From the NCBI GenBank assembly GCA_037043015.1, contig CM073328.1, forward strand, positions 14,977,495-15,041,494: 64,000 nucleotides of DNA, in the 5' to 3' direction. Source of the stretch: Bryum argenteum. Taxonomy: Eukaryota; Streptophyta; Bryopsida; Bryales; Bryaceae. The position numbers and the translations under genes are program-made. Each line of letters starts with the position of its first letter. The stretch's first letter is position 1. Shown piece by piece: positions 47,218-59,700 of this stretch. Below the pieces are notes generated by a model. The model worked only from the letters and a program-made list of their open reading frames with translations, made no database searches and was not told the DNA's origin.

Positions 47218-47699
47218 GCTATATCTCCTTCATCTCTAGTGGATTTTGACTTCATTTTGGGGATGGATTCCGATTAAGAGTCTAGTTTTAGTGGTAGAAA
47301 CCTTGACAAATCAAAGATGAATTAAATAGATTTGAGTGTCAAGGCTTGTGATTTGGACTATTTTTTCTTTGTAAATTTTTGGCGGATGTTATTATGATGG
47401 AGTTAAACATCTTCTTAGTTGGTGATTTTCTTTACTGCAACACGTCTATTCACTCTATTGGTAGCATTTTCACTTTATAGTGAAGATTTTGAGATTTTGT
47501 GATGTTTTTTCAGTAGTAATACATTATAATCTTGCAAACTATGAGGCTTGATGACTCAAAACTTGAGCCACATCATTTACTATATGTCTTCTACAAGATT
47601 GTATGTTTGAGATCTGAATAACTTACCTTAGTTTTGATTTATGACATTTGATTTGAAAATGTGTTCTTTTTCTACCAATGAGTCAAATCATTTAGGGGT
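47218..47699. mobile_element. Half copy of TTAA family A
   Basis: Co-linear with the reverse complement of 7008-7560: GATGGATTCCGATTAAGAGT, GTGGTAGAAACCTTGAC, TTTGTAAATTTTTGGCGG, and a terminus CATTTAGGGG. The TTAA next to the terminus has changed (GTAGAA). The far half is missing. Confidence 0.65.
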
Positions 47700-49571
47700 A
47701 GAAAGTTGCAAGATTAAATCTTAAATAATGGGTGTAAACGTCAAAGTTTGAAGTGCTTTGCTAGAAATTGACTTGAATTTTTCAAATGGTAGGAATATCA
47801 AGGATAGATGGACACACTTGTATTCTTGTCAATAAGTGACTTGAATTATTATGAAATTCAACAATTTCTTTGAGCGCAACTCTTAGAGGCTATACAAAAA
47901 GCTAACTAAGTAATTATATAGAGTGCAAAAATATTCTATAATAATTTTGCTTCTAAAGTAGTTAAACCATGTGATGATAATAAAATTATAGTAGAAAATG
48001 AATCAGAAACATGGGGTGAAAAGTAGAAAAGTCATCAACAGATAGATATTGACTCAAATATGACAAATCTTATAACACTAAAAAACCTTTCACCTAATTT
48101 ATTTTTATTTACCTTTTAGTATGCCACAAATGGTTTTAAAAACTACAGGAGACTAGTCACTACTGTGAATTTGATTCAAATTTTGACTTATCATTAACCT
48201 CCTTCAACTTAAAAAAATCAAGAGCATCCAAAAATGGTTCATGGGGACTCAATACATTCAGGGGACAAAAAGTCATTCCCTTTTCTTAAGGACTAGTTAT
48301 CTCATCGAGTTATCTTTTTGAGCTTATCAAAAAGAGGCCCTCAACCTACCAAAGGTATCGTCTTCCGAACCTTGTGTATCACCAAGAGGCCGCCATGTGT
48401 TGTAGTGCGGCAGTTTTCTTTAAGCATAAAGATAGTTTGCTTAAAGATAATCATATCCTCTTCATAAAGGGAGAAAACTACAATATAATTGCTCGAGATA
48501 CCAATGCACTTCAACACTCCTGATTGCTTTTAGTGTTGTTGTTTTTGTTACTGCTGTTGCAATCTCTTTGAGAGTCTCTTTCATTTATGGCCATTGGTGG
48601 TTGAGGGAGAAGGTACTCTCAACTCAAACGACAATAGCAATCAATTAAATTTGGTAAGAATTCCATTTGTATGCTTTAATTTGAGAATGATGTGAATTTC
48701 TACTTCTTGCTAAGTGTATGATACATCAAAGACTAGAGCTTTAAAAGCTTATTAAAGATTAGAGATCTAGAAACTTTGTACTTCCTTAGTTGCTTTTGCA
48801 AATGTATATGTTAAAAATTTTAGTATCTAAAAATTTCCTAAAAGTAAGAAAGACAAACTACCATCTAGTTGTCTCTCATCTTTTTTCTATTTCAAGTACA
48901 TTATTAACACCCAGTTAATAATCAATTCTAGAGTTTTGCAAGAAAATAGTGTATCTCTACTCGGAAAGGCTTTTTGCAATATATATATGAAGGTAACCTC
49001 TTTCATTACACCATTCATAATTTCACCATTTGAATCAAGTTCGTGAGTCTCTTAAGAAGAGGTAACTCAATAGTGCTAATATCTTCATACACAATATCTA
49101 CTTGGAATAAATATTTATTTTAGTATGAAGTGATGATTATCGTTACACTTCTATACTTTACAATAATTATAGAGTTTTCAAGTGTGTAACTTTGTTTCTG
49201 TTGATTAGTTGATAGTAAGGTTCCTTCTATAAATAGATATGTTCATGAAGTTGTTTCCGAGTCAAGCTATTTGCACATTAGGAGAAAATAAGATACTTAT
49301 TGTACACTAAAAGACAAAAAAATTTAAGTACAAGGAAGTGCCCTAAGGTATATTCCTCTACATTACAGTGGATGATGTATATATTATATAAAATTCATTC
49401 ATATTAAAACTTTTCTTTTGAGTTACATATTCACTATCGCCTTTACAACTTCAATTCCACAATTCCACAATTTAATTAGTGTTAATCTCTACCGAAAGTT
49501 GCATCGTCTCACTACCAATACTTTTGTGATGTTGCATATGTGAAGGATTAATAGCTTCAGTGGCGAAGAAG
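47700..49571. other. Gene-poor spacer upstream of the PAH gene
   Basis: Strongly AT-rich, with no supported gene. The last 100 bp may be the 5' leader of the PAH gene. Confidence 0.4.
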
Positions 49572-50141
49572 ATGAATCGTGGGATAAGCTTATGCCAGGC
49601 CATGGCGCCTATAGCAATGCAGCCTGGGATGTTCGAGGAACAACAGAAGCACACCAACATGGACCATTACACAAAATTCATGGCGCTCCTCAATCAACTC
49701 AGCCATGACGAGATTGGGGTCTCCAAATTCGTGGTTGATGTGGAAGAGCTTCTTCTTCGAGACCATGCCGAAATGCTAAAATTCTTCAACATGCATCTGC
49801 CACTATCCTACAGGATGATCTTCAAGGAGGACTACATTGGGGTGGATGAGATGTGTACAGCATTCTATGCCAAGATCCAGGCTCGCAGTACTAATCCCAT
49901 GTACCGGAAATGGAAGCAGACCATGGCGAGGTACCAGGTCGGCATTACAACGGCTCACGAGAGCTGTAGAGAGGTGGATAAGCTGTTTGAGAGTCACATC
50001 GACTTGTGGAAGGAGTTCGAACTGTACTTCATGCCGGAAGATTACGTACCGACATCTTCCACTCCGCAGACTCCACAGCGACGGGAGAAACTACCGACTG
50101 TGGCTCCGTTCGGCCGTAAGCGTCGGAAGGTTGGAGCCTGA
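49572..50141 (+). CDS. Small SIN3-like protein with two PAH domains
   Basis: The ATG at 49572 gives 189 residues in one exon. Residues about 30-80 fit a paired amphipathic helix (PAH): HYTKFMALLNQL, VVDVEELL, HAEMLKFFNMHLP. Residues about 95-155 fit a second: AFYAKIQ, YRKWKQTMARYQ, EVDKLFESHIDLWKEFELYF. The C terminus has a basic cluster, GRKRRKVG, a likely nuclear signal. In SIN3 corepressors PAH domains bind repressor motifs of transcription factors, and the large HDAC-interacting region follows; that region is absent here. The protein could therefore act as a decoy or adaptor, or be a retained fragment of a larger SIN3-like gene. The intact frame and GC-rich codons argue for a living gene. 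An upstream exon cannot be excluded since the frame is open 12 bases before the ATG. Confidence 0.75.
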   Translation: MNRGISLCQAMAPIAMQPGMFEEQQKHTNMDHYTKFMALLNQLSHDEIGVSKFVVDVEELLLRDHAEMLKFFNMHLPLSYRMIFKEDYIGVDEMCTAFYAKIQARSTNPMYRKWKQTMARYQVGITTAHESCREVDKLFESHIDLWKEFELYFMPEDYVPTSSTPQTPQRREKLPTVAPFGRKRRKVGA

Positions 50142-51736
50142 TCGAGCTCCGTCTTTCTTTATCTACTGAAATTGAGTGCTGTTCTGATGAGGGAGGTTTC
50201 ATCACTTTATATCGTGCTGATTTTTGTATAATTAGGCGTGTGCATAGATATGTATACATTCTTTTGAGTAAGTATAATTATGATTTCCTTGGACAAAATG
50301 GAATATGAAAGTACATAATAGAATGGCACTCTTTCGGTTTCAGAGTGAAATTGTGGTGTACAGAAGAAATGAGTTTCGATTTTCTTGAAAGGGATCATTC
50401 AAGTGAGCAGAATCGATTGGAAGTGCCATACACTTCAGGAAACGCTTGCTCTATCGACATGCGCACATGTGGACTGGAGTGGGAATGTTGAAACCCACTT
50501 CGGACTTAGTGAAGCTTCTGCAAAAGTGGAGCCACTTGTTGGCCATGATCTGCTTCTTCAAATTTTAACCTTTTGCAAAATTTATGTTGAAACTTTCTGC
50601 TTCCAACAGGCATGCAAACCGAGGCATGCAAACCGAGGAATGGATGACTATATATGCATGGTAGCTCATGAGCATAGCCTTCGAGTACTTCTGTCATGAA
50701 AGATGAATCGGATGCATCATTCCTTGTTGGTGAATAATTGTTGCTTAGTACTGACAGATATTTTACTCTTGTCGATACACACGCTTACTTGTTATGATAT
50801 TCAAGACCGAAACGTCGATTCTATTCTGAGATACGTATTAATGTCGATCTGTCATCTGCGAAATCGAGTCTTTCTTTGACTTGGGGCTCTTCTGTGCACA
50901 TGTGGGATTTGAGCGTGTAATTAATCAAGATTGTGTACGTAAGCATCGTTGTTTAGGAGCTTTGGGTGCTTAGGGTGCGGACATTGCTTTCAAAATCTAT
51001 TGCAAGCTGGCTTCGACTTGCAGTTCCCCATCTTAAACGCCGAGTGTATTTCCTGCCAAGGATATTCTTTCCAAATCAAAGCATAAACTGAGATCATTGA
51101 TGTCCTTCGGAGAACTGCCCTTCATTTGTTGGAGCAGAAAAACTGCACGTCTTGATCCTGAGGTCATATTCGTATTTAAGATGGCAGCAAACAAATAACA
51201 ATCCGAATACTAATCTGTATACAAAGCATCACGTGATAGTACTTGATGACATTCGATAAATGAGTCATAAAAGCAAGTGTGATGTACAGTACATTCAGCT
51301 ATGCATCGGTAATGAACTTTGAGTTCAGCCAGACAATGACAGGAAATGTTGATTTTGTACTCAAATGACCAATGGTAATAAATGAAGATGAAAACAAGAT
51401 GATCCTGAAGTTCTAACCTAAATGCTACATGTTCGACTCTCTGGAGCATGCACCAAATTTCAGTTCTGATTCATGGGGAGTACTCAAGACTTATCAACAA
51501 ATCAGTGAACAATCTCACTTCGCATTGCATAAACATAAAGTTGAAGGTATGCACTATGCAAAGCACTTCAAGAACCATATAAATGCTTATTATAGTATCT
51601 GGCGGCTCGATTCGTTTAGAGTGATTCAAGGTATTTTATGTTATTTATGGAAGATTGGAAGTGCTCAAGGTATAGTTACCGAATGACAAGGACATGCATG
51701 ATTGTGATCAATATCCAAATATGATGGCAAGCTCTA
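50142..51736. other. Spacer downstream of the PAH gene
   Basis: The first 150 bp is probably 3' untranslated sequence. A short tandem GCATGCAAACCGAG duplication is at 50610-50637. No further gene is supported. Confidence 0.4.
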
Positions 51737-51952
51737 CACTGAATAGGTAGATTAGTGTTAGATTTTTATAAGATTTGAAAATGCTATAAGTTTTTACTTC
51801 TGGTAAAAAAAATTACCAAGAGTATTGACTCCAATACTTTGGAAGGATCCACATCTTGACAGATGTAGAGGGTAAAAATATTGACCAACAGTAAAAACTT
51901 ATAACATGTTTATATAAATCAGTGTATCTAACACTAATCTACCTATTTAGTG
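51737..51952. mobile_element. 216-bp foldback MITE, family F, second copy
   Basis: Inverted ends CACTGAATAGGTAGATTAGT and its counterpart ending ATCTACCTATTTAGTG, flanked by TA on each side. The interior matches 3552-3769. The ends of the two copies have changed but stay self-complementary within each copy. Confidence 0.8.
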
Positions 51953-53070
51953 TAGTGGAGATTCACTTTATATCTTACTAGATGAAATGATTATCAAGCT
52001 TCACAAATGCATGATAATGTGCATCAATATACAATGGTTGGCAATTATTAATGCACCAAATACTTGATTCGGTAACCCATAAAAGCTAAATCTCAAGTTC
52101 TCAACATGCGGAACCAAGAGTATGATTTTCAAATTGAGAAGGTTGAGAATTCTTTATCTACTTTATTTAGATAGAAATGATGAGATCCGTGATTATTTCT
52201 ATATGAAGGAAGTATAATTTAATTCTCTCCCACATATTCTTAGATGCATTGGCACATGTATGAGTACAATTGTACATCACTCGACAAATTTAGAGCTATA
52301 ACTCATGTGTTTAGGGAACTTAATGGTTGACATACTAGCAAAATGTGAACTTGTAGAAAATAATTCACATGTTGAAAGTCAATGTTTGTCAAATTGAAGG
52401 TTTTCTTTTATGCTAGGATTTGCAAGGTTGAAGAATGGTGCTTAGCTTAGAGTGCCATGTACTTGTCATTCTTGCTTAAACAAGGCACATAATACTTTTA
52501 GTTTTTAAATCTAGAACTTTTTTGCAATAATGAATATAGTTAACCAAGATCCCAATACTTGATCAGGAACATTCACTATGTTCATTGGTAGTTCATATCT
52601 TGCACCAAGGCTCATAGGTTTAGAATTTAAGATTGAAAGTCATTTCACATCTTTGTCCAATGCTATTGGTAAATGACCCCTCTCACTAGATTCACCAACA
52701 TCCATGTATTCAAGACTATTCAATATTTTGAGTAGCATTCACTTATCACTCATCATTGTACATAACTTTGTTTACTTCATGTGCAACTAGACAATGAGAA
52801 AATAATAAAAATACAAAGTCTTACAAACTCCCAAAAATAATACACTTCAAGAAGAAAACCATCATACTCACTCATTCCATCTTATGAAAAATTTATCTCG
52901 AAGATATCATAATCACAAATAGATGTGAATTGCCTATAACAAATGATACCAATTGAAAGTTTCCTTTCGTGTAATTTATGATTATGAAATAATTGCTCTA
53001 TTAGGGCTTTATGTGGAAATTAGCACGATATGCGGTGTCTTGTCTTGCATTCTCTAGATAAGACATGCAA
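51953..53070. other. Spacer
   Basis: AT-rich; no gene is supported. Confidence 0.4.
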
Positions 53071-53960
53071 CTAGAGCAAGTAGTTTACAACAATCACCCA
53101 TATGACGCTCCTCTTTGCCGTGCAAGAGAAGTTTAATTGAGTTCTCATGGTTGTCTTAGACATGACCATCGTATACATGATTTCTTTCATATGATATATT
53201 TCATAGGATTGATAGTAGCCAGACTCGAGCAAATGCTCCAGAAGTGGACGGATATGTTGCATAGGTTGCCAGGACCTTGAGTCGTAAACAGCGAGCTTCG
53301 CTTCAAACGGAAGTTTATGAGTACACTATAAGATAATTACTTTGTTGGTGTTGGTTATGCCTTCCACCATAATGAAGTATAGTGGACGAGAGTATCTCAT
53401 GTTATCAGATGCACCTTGAAATGGTGGATGTTCTTTGAAAGGCTTCGTAAGTGGGTTGAATTTGAACCCGAAACAAACATCCTTCATTGTCAACAACGAT
53501 GTCTGGTTTGGGTTCAAATTCCTGCATTTGCTTGCGGTTGTGAGGAAAAGCTGGAACCTAGGAGAGCCCTTTAGAAGTTTTTGCTTCAAACAAGAGAAGA
53601 CCGTCTGAGTTGGCCAACAAGTTCACGATGACATGATACAGAACTATATTTGGCTTCGGGTTGCAAATACACAAGGCCGGTAGTACTTATGGAGGGAAGT
53701 TAAATAGCTTGGATTTGAATGAGAACTCTCCTCGGGCGTGCCACATCCCAAGTATCTCAAACATGGGTGTGTTGAGATTATATTACATCTCCTCATACAA
53801 AGAAAAGTACTAGTAATAGCTATTTTCAACATGGGGACGAGCATGTGCAATGGTAGTAATGTCGTTTTTGAATCAAGCTGCCCAACATCTTAAGACAAAC
53901 TTGGTGTGGAGTATCACTTAAGTTGTAATTTTTTGTAAATAGACATGGTTTGAGAACAGT
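53071..53960 (-). pseudogene. Kelch-type F-box protein pseudogene, copy 2
   Basis: On the minus strand, broken pieces follow the same order as copy 1 at 45950-46924: TTIAHAR, YLGCGTPEE, CFGFKFNP, YFIMVEGITNTNKVI, then PFEAKLAVYDSRSW. Shared phrases WLGCGTP/YLGCGTP and FEAKLAVYDS show common origin. Several frame interruptions are needed between pieces, so it is more decayed than copy 1. Confidence 0.55.
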
Positions 53961-54534
53961 GCTTCCTCAAATGCCATAAGTATCACATTGCTTGAACGAG
54001 TAGTTGTAGGTGACATTGACTGTGATGGTGAATCAGCCTTTACATCCGTCAAATGCTCATTAGCTTGCACAAAGTCAATGATAGAATTGTAATTTACCAT
54101 TGCTGAAGATAATGTATTACAAATTCATATCAATACAAATGATATCACAAGCTTAATAACTCCTACTATTTTAAGGTGATTAATGTCTTGTAGTTCAAAG
54201 AATTGAATCTCATTTTGTACCTCAATCAAAACTTAAATATCAAACTTGTATATGCAAGCCTTTGGTCAATTAAGTGAAGACTCTTAAGTCCTTATCGATT
54301 TAGGAATTTCGCATTATGCAAGAAAGTTTATCAAGAAACTCAAGGGCTAGGGTTTGAGCGGCAAGAGGATAAGAATGATAGTTCAAGAGAAAAATGAACG
54401 AGGGCAATGGTATGAGAGAGAATTCATGGCAAATGAAGATAGACAGAGGGGGCAAAGGGGACCATTGGATGCAATGATGGAGCAAAGCTTCAAAGGAGTG
54501 GGAGGAGAAAAGTTTGAAGGGGACCGAGGAGGAG
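53961..54534. other. Spacer with a purine-rich tract
   Basis: 54345-54534 is dominated by A and G on the plus strand (for example GAGGAGGAGC, AGACAGAGGGGGCAAAGGGG). The 75-codon frame through it has no known motif. No gene is supported. Confidence 0.45.
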
Positions 54535-54936
54535 CACTAGTGAAGGGGGTTTGCAATGTTTTTCCTCAAACGTTGCAATAATTTAGCAATGATTTGGAAC
54601 TTGCGTGAGCAACGTTTTCAAGAAAGTAAGCAATGTTACTGGATTACCAAGCAACGTTATTAATAATCTAGTTCAAAACGTTACTAATTTTAATAAGAAC
54701 GTTACTCAAGTAAGTTCTTATATTAATGAAGAGCACGCCGATTATAAGGGCCAAAATGATGCATCATCATTCTTGAGCCACCTCTCTCCTCTCCTGCCAT
54801 GTGGGAGAAATCATCCTCTAAAGCTAGTTGTCAAAGTAAATAAGAGTGGTGCTTCACGCGCACGTGGTTCAATCAACACTAGTCTTGGAAAGAGTTTGCA
54901 ATTGATTTAAATCTCAACAAAGTAAGCAATGATATT
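54535..54936. mobile_element. Left-end remnant of a CACTA-type element
   Basis: Starts CACTAGTGAAGGGGGTTTGC and continues AATGTT, as in the arms of the complete MITE at 63019-63297 (GGAGGGTTTGCAATGTT). Repeated GCAATG/GCAACGTT words follow. The right end is missing: similarity to the RDR gene begins abruptly at about 54937. Confidence 0.5.
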
Positions 54937-55965
54937 GGGTGGAGGTGGGTGAACCGACTTCTCAAACCTTGCAAGCTTTTCGAGGAGGAGTAGTTTGTCG
55001 CTTGATGTTTGGTTGGATGCTAGCACGACTAGATACGCCATGCACTGTCCTATGCTTTTCGTCGGCGTGAAATCTTCCGTTCGAGCCCATGCGTTCAGTT
55101 CCACTTGTTCCACTTCCCTTGCAGCTAGGTCTGGATCCGGAAATAAAAATATTCCAAGCTTTCCTTAGGCGGTTCGGTAGTAACTGTCAATTGCTCATAG
55201 ATGTGTGGTGGTTCCTTCAACTGCGCACAAAACTTCACCATAGTGAGGACAAAAACTTGTGGACTAACGAATTTAGAAAACAAAAGCGAGATAGTTAGAT
55301 TCATCTACTTGTATGCAGCTAGAAGGCCTGCGTTGGGTGATCGGTCACAACAACAAGCTTCACACTCTCGATCGTGTCATAGTCGCTCTCCATTTTGTAC
55401 TCATGCTTCGTTTCATTGTGCACTACTTGGAGCACGTTCAAGCGGGAGAAAATCGAACCAGAGTTGCATTGTCGGCTCTGATTGCCATTGTCAGCATACT
55501 TGGGTTTCAGAGACGACATTGCCGATGTATAACTTGCTCTAATCAAAACCACCCAACACGCAACAAAGCAGAAGTTAAAAAGGGTCATAGCCAGCCATAA
55601 CGAAAACTCAAGGGTTGGAGGACATACATATTTCCAAATGTTGGGACTTGGGAGAATGGAGAAGCTTCAAATTGCGGCTCCCATAATCGACGAGGAGCTT
55701 GCAATTGAGTAGTATTAGTTGTTCTTGCTTCCCGAATCCTGCCCTTACCGACGGCTTTCTCCAACAATTCTTCAAGCGTATTTTCGATCTCGTGGCATTG
55801 GAGCGATTGCGGGTAGTTGCTTACTCGAACATTATGACAATTAAGCTCCATCTTGACCTCACTCCAATGAGCATAAATGAATTTGTGATTAGTGCGAAAT
55901 GTGAGTAGTGTAAAGGTCCAATCTTGAAAATAGTTGGTGTCAGTGCCTTGTAAGTAATGAGTTGA
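54937..55965 (-). pseudogene. Truncated RDR1 copy B (5' part only)
   Basis: Homologous to 43050-44150 of the RDR gene, same orientation: part of exon 3 (ELNAWARTEDFTPTKSIGQ, SDKLLLLEKLARFEKSVHPPP), intron 2, exon 2 (YKMESDYDTIESVKLV), intron 1, a shortened exon 1 (NYPQSLQCHEIENTLEELLE) and the 5' flank up to about 55965. It stops at the CACTA remnant, so everything after early exon 3, including the catalytic DLDGD, is absent. Exon 1 lacks its middle. Introns are kept, so it arose by DNA duplication and not by retrocopying. Confidence 0.85.
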
Positions 55966-56453
55966 GAGCCTTTGGACATTGGCTCCCTGAAACCGTCGAA
56001 TATGGTATTTATAACCCTACAAAACGTGATATACAAATCTCCAAACGACTACGAGGCCTTGAAACAATCTTTAGAGCATAAATTATAGCTATGCACAAAA
56101 CACGCAAATCCTCACAAATAAATAAATAAGAACACTAAACCCTTGTAGATCTGGCGTGAATAAAATGCCCGTTCGACCTACCCTTCTTGATATGCCCACG
56201 GGACATAACAACAATGAAAATCCTCACAACAAAATACATTAACGAACCGGCATATAGCTTCACAGATTCTGTTTTTACGTGCTTCAAACACATTCAACAC
56301 ATCCAACTCTACGAACTAACCACCCAGACCAAAACACTCTCATTGCTATAAGGGCAATGGTAAGCTTGGGGTATCACTTTTTGGACACACTAATTAGGTT
56401 ATTTTTATTGAAAGCCTCCAAGTTTGTCTAATTTTTCCATTTTAATCAAGTAA
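55966..56453. other. Spacer
   Basis: No gene. At 56145-56205 there is a short family-C-like stretch (GGCGTGAATAAAATGCCCGT, TTCGACCTACCCTT). Confidence 0.4.
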
Positions 56454-56458
56454 AAAGG

Positions 56459-56768
56459 TGTTGAAGATTAGATTGCTCGTAGTTATAAGAGCATCTAATA
56501 GTTATTAGAGTGTATTTATGTGAGGTATAGAGGCTAGGTCTTAGTCCTCTAGAGTGTGTGAAGAGGGCTGGTCCTAAGAGCCTTAGAGAGTGGAGAGAGG
56601 TCTTAGCCTCTCGGTTATCCCATCTTGATTGTACCACCATGTGCCTACCTATGGATATATAAGCAAGGGCTTGGAATGAGTATGTATCTCATTCAAGCAT
56701 TCATTGCTCTACCTTGTGTGTAAGCTTTGATGTTTGTATTCTCTCTCACCCTCTATTGAGCTTCAATA
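56459..56768 (+). repeat. Left LTR of the Copia element
   Basis: 310 bp, from TGTTGAAGATTAG to GAGCTTCAATA. Ends are TGTTGA / TCAATA, imperfectly inverted. Matches the right LTR without visible difference. A TATATAA box lies at about 56656. Confidence 0.93.
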
Positions 56769-56785
56769 GGTTATGGGCCCACTAC
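56769..56785 (+). promoter_or_regulatory. Primer binding site complementary to half tRNA-iMet
   Basis: GGTTATGGGCCCACTAC begins directly after the LTR. Its complement, GTAGTGGGCCCATAACC, equals the anticodon stem-loop region of plant initiator tRNA-Met (GTGGTGGGCCCATAACC) with one G-U-compatible difference. The usual plant Copia site (TGGTATCAGAGC, for the 3' end) is not present. Priming by a 5' half of initiator tRNA-Met is known for Drosophila copia. Confidence 0.75.
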
Positions 56786-59700
56786 TCTTGTAGTGAGGTT
56801 GAGTTGGAATACATTTGGAGGCTTGAGGAGGTCTTGGAGGTGTTGCAAGCACATGTTGGGCTGATTTGCACTACTAGGAGGTCCTTATAGCTGTGGAGGT
56901 GCATTTGGAGTCATTTGGAGGTGTTTGCAACCATTTGGAGGTGTTTTGAAGCGATTTGGAGCATTTGGAGTCAATTGGAGTAGTTTTTTGAACTTTGGAG
57001 TGCTAATTGTGAGTTACTTGAGTGATTTGAAGGTCTAGAAGCTTTGTTGACATAGATTGAGGGCTGATCTAGTGTAGAGAGTGCACAAGGGCTCGTTTGG
57101 AAGCATTGAGGGCTGATTTGAGTGCTTAGAGGTGCAAATACACCTTGTGTGTGTATTAGACATCTAGATCTAGCATTTGGAGGTCAAATAGCTTGAGTGT
57201 GATCTGATTTGAGTGGGAGCAAGTGCATCTTGCTTGTTTGAGCGTTAGAGAGGCCTATATGGTGCTTTGTTTGTTCACAAGTGTGTTTGCACACTTGTAG
57301 GGGCTGATTTGAGTGATTGGAAGCTAGTTTTGAGTGATTAAGTGTTGTAAGGGCAGCGTATGCGCATAGTCATGGGCAATTTGGTGAATGAGAAATGGCC
57401 AAGGTTGTGTTACGTTTGTGGCAAGCCGAGACACATTGCAAAGAATTGCTTCCGAAACAAGGAGAAGGAGAAGAAGAGCGCCATTGATGCAAGTAAAGAG
57501 GAGATAGAGAAGGAGCACGCCTTTGCTAATGGAGATGGAGATGACAACACCATGGCCAAGTGGATCATGGATTCGGGAGCAACCAAGCACATGTCACCGC
57601 GCGTAGGGCGTTCCCAAACATATGAGGTATTATCACCACCACGAAATGTGCACTTGGGAGATGATAGCATTGTACATGCGGTTGGAGTTGGCACCATTGT
57701 TGAGAGGGTGATGGTGATGGGAGTGAAGCACAAGATCAACATAAACGAGGTGCTCCACATCCCAAAGTTAAAGCGAAACTTGCTATCCGTTTCCAAGCTT
57801 GCTCGAAATGGTTTAAAGATCCACTTTTATGATGATGCATGCATTGTGAGGGCCGCCAATAGGAAGGTGATTGCAAGATTGCCTAGAGTAGGGAGTTTGT
57901 ATGAAATGCCCTTCTCCATGCATGAAATGGCCAATGAAGACACCAAATGCCACAATCAGCGTCTTTGGAACTATGGCATAGACGCCTTGGGCATTTGAAT
58001 GTGAAGAGTGTCAAGGCCCTTGAAAACATGGTGAATGGCATGCAAATCAAGGATGGTGCATCAAATTCAGCGGTTTGTGAAGGGTGCATTGAAGGCAAGC
58101 TTTCTAGGACTCCATTTCCAAATGAGGGAGGTCAAATGAGCAAGCAAGCCATTGGAGTTAGTGCATTCGGATGTTTGTGGTCCATTTAAGACCATTTCAA
58201 TGGGCGGTAGCTCGTACTTTGTGACTTTCATTGATGATTTCTCTAGGAAGGTGTGGGTGTATGTGTTGAAGTCCAAGGGAGAGGTGTTTGCCAAGTTTGT
58301 GGAGTTTAAGGCGCTTGTGGAGAAGCAATCGGAGCACAAGATCAAGGCGTTTCGATCGGAAAATGGAGGAGAGTTCACTTCCAAGGCCTTTGAGCGCTTT
58401 TTGCAAGCTCATGGCATTCAAAGGCAACTATCAACACCCTACACACCACAACAAAATGGAGTGGCGGAGAGAGCAAATCGCACCATCGTGGAGATGGCAA
58501 GGAGCATGCTACACCACCAAAACCTCAACAAGAACCTTTGGGCGGAAGCGGTGGTTACGGCGGTGTCACACACATATAGGTGCCCAACAAGTGCACTTGT
58601 TGGTAAGACACCCAAGAGGCATGGAGTGGTAAGAGGCCCTTTGTGTCCACACATGTGTGTGTTTGGGTGTATTGCTTATCTGAAAGGTGCCGGATGAGAA
58701 GAGGACTAAACTTGATGCAAAGGGCACAAAGTGTGTGTTTCTTGGCTGTTGTGGCAGGCACCAAGGCCTCTGAGTTGATGTGTTTGGAGACCAAAAAGAT
58801 CCTCAAGTGTCGTGATGTGGTGTTTGCGGAAGAGGCTACTTGTGGAGATGCAAATGTGGAGATGCATCCAAGTGGGAGTTTAGAGCCACCTACGGTGATT
58901 TTGGTGGATGCACCTCCAATTTCAGCGCCGCCTTTCAAGAAGAAGCGCCTCAAGGTGTGCGAGGCGAGAAGAAATACAAGAGGAGGAAGTGGTGGAAGAG
59001 AGGCAACCACGACATGAGGAGATTGGAGAGGGGCGTGAAGATACCCAACAAGGAGAGGAGGCGCTTGGTGAGTGGTGGTTGAATCACATTCTTCCACCAC
59101 CTAGTGAGGTAGAACATGCAAATGTTGCTTGTTTTGATGATCCTTTGAATGTGGGTGATGCTTTGCAAAGTGCGGATGCAATCAAGTGGGAGTTGGCCAT
59201 GCAAGAGGAGTATGCATCTCTAATGGCCAATGGCACGTGGAATTGGCCCCATTGCCAAAGGGCCGCAAAAGTGTTGGTTGTAAGTGGGTGTTTAGGACCA
59301 AGAGGGATGCACAAGGCAACGTGGTGCGCTACAAGGCACGTTTGGTGGCAGGGGCTTCTCTCAAGTGGAGGGTGTTGATTTCCATGAGACCTTTGCGCCG
59401 GTGCCAAGTTTACCACCATTCGATGCTTGTTGGCGATTGGGGCAGCCGACTGGACTTGGAGATTCACCAAATGGATGTTAAGACGGCGTTCTTGAATGGT
59501 GAATTGGAGGAGGATATCTACATGGACCAGCCCCTTGGTTTTGTCAAGGAGGGCACCAAACACCTCGTTTGCAAGCTCAAGAAATCGTTGTATGGGCTAA
59601 AGCAATCACCAAGGGCGTGGTACCAAAGGATTGACATGTTTTTCACAAAAGAAGGCTTTTCTAGAAGCCATGCGGATCACTCCTTGTATGTGAAGCAAAC

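Noticed and set aside
53326-53850. Minus-strand frames at 53.3-53.9 kb as separate small genes
   Set aside because: Their phrases line up with the F-box pseudogene copy at 45.95-46.9 kb, so they are pieces of one relic.
56820-57350. GGAGGTG/TTTGGAG-rich stretch as an independent satellite
   Set aside because: It lies inside the Copia leader and is best treated as part of that element.
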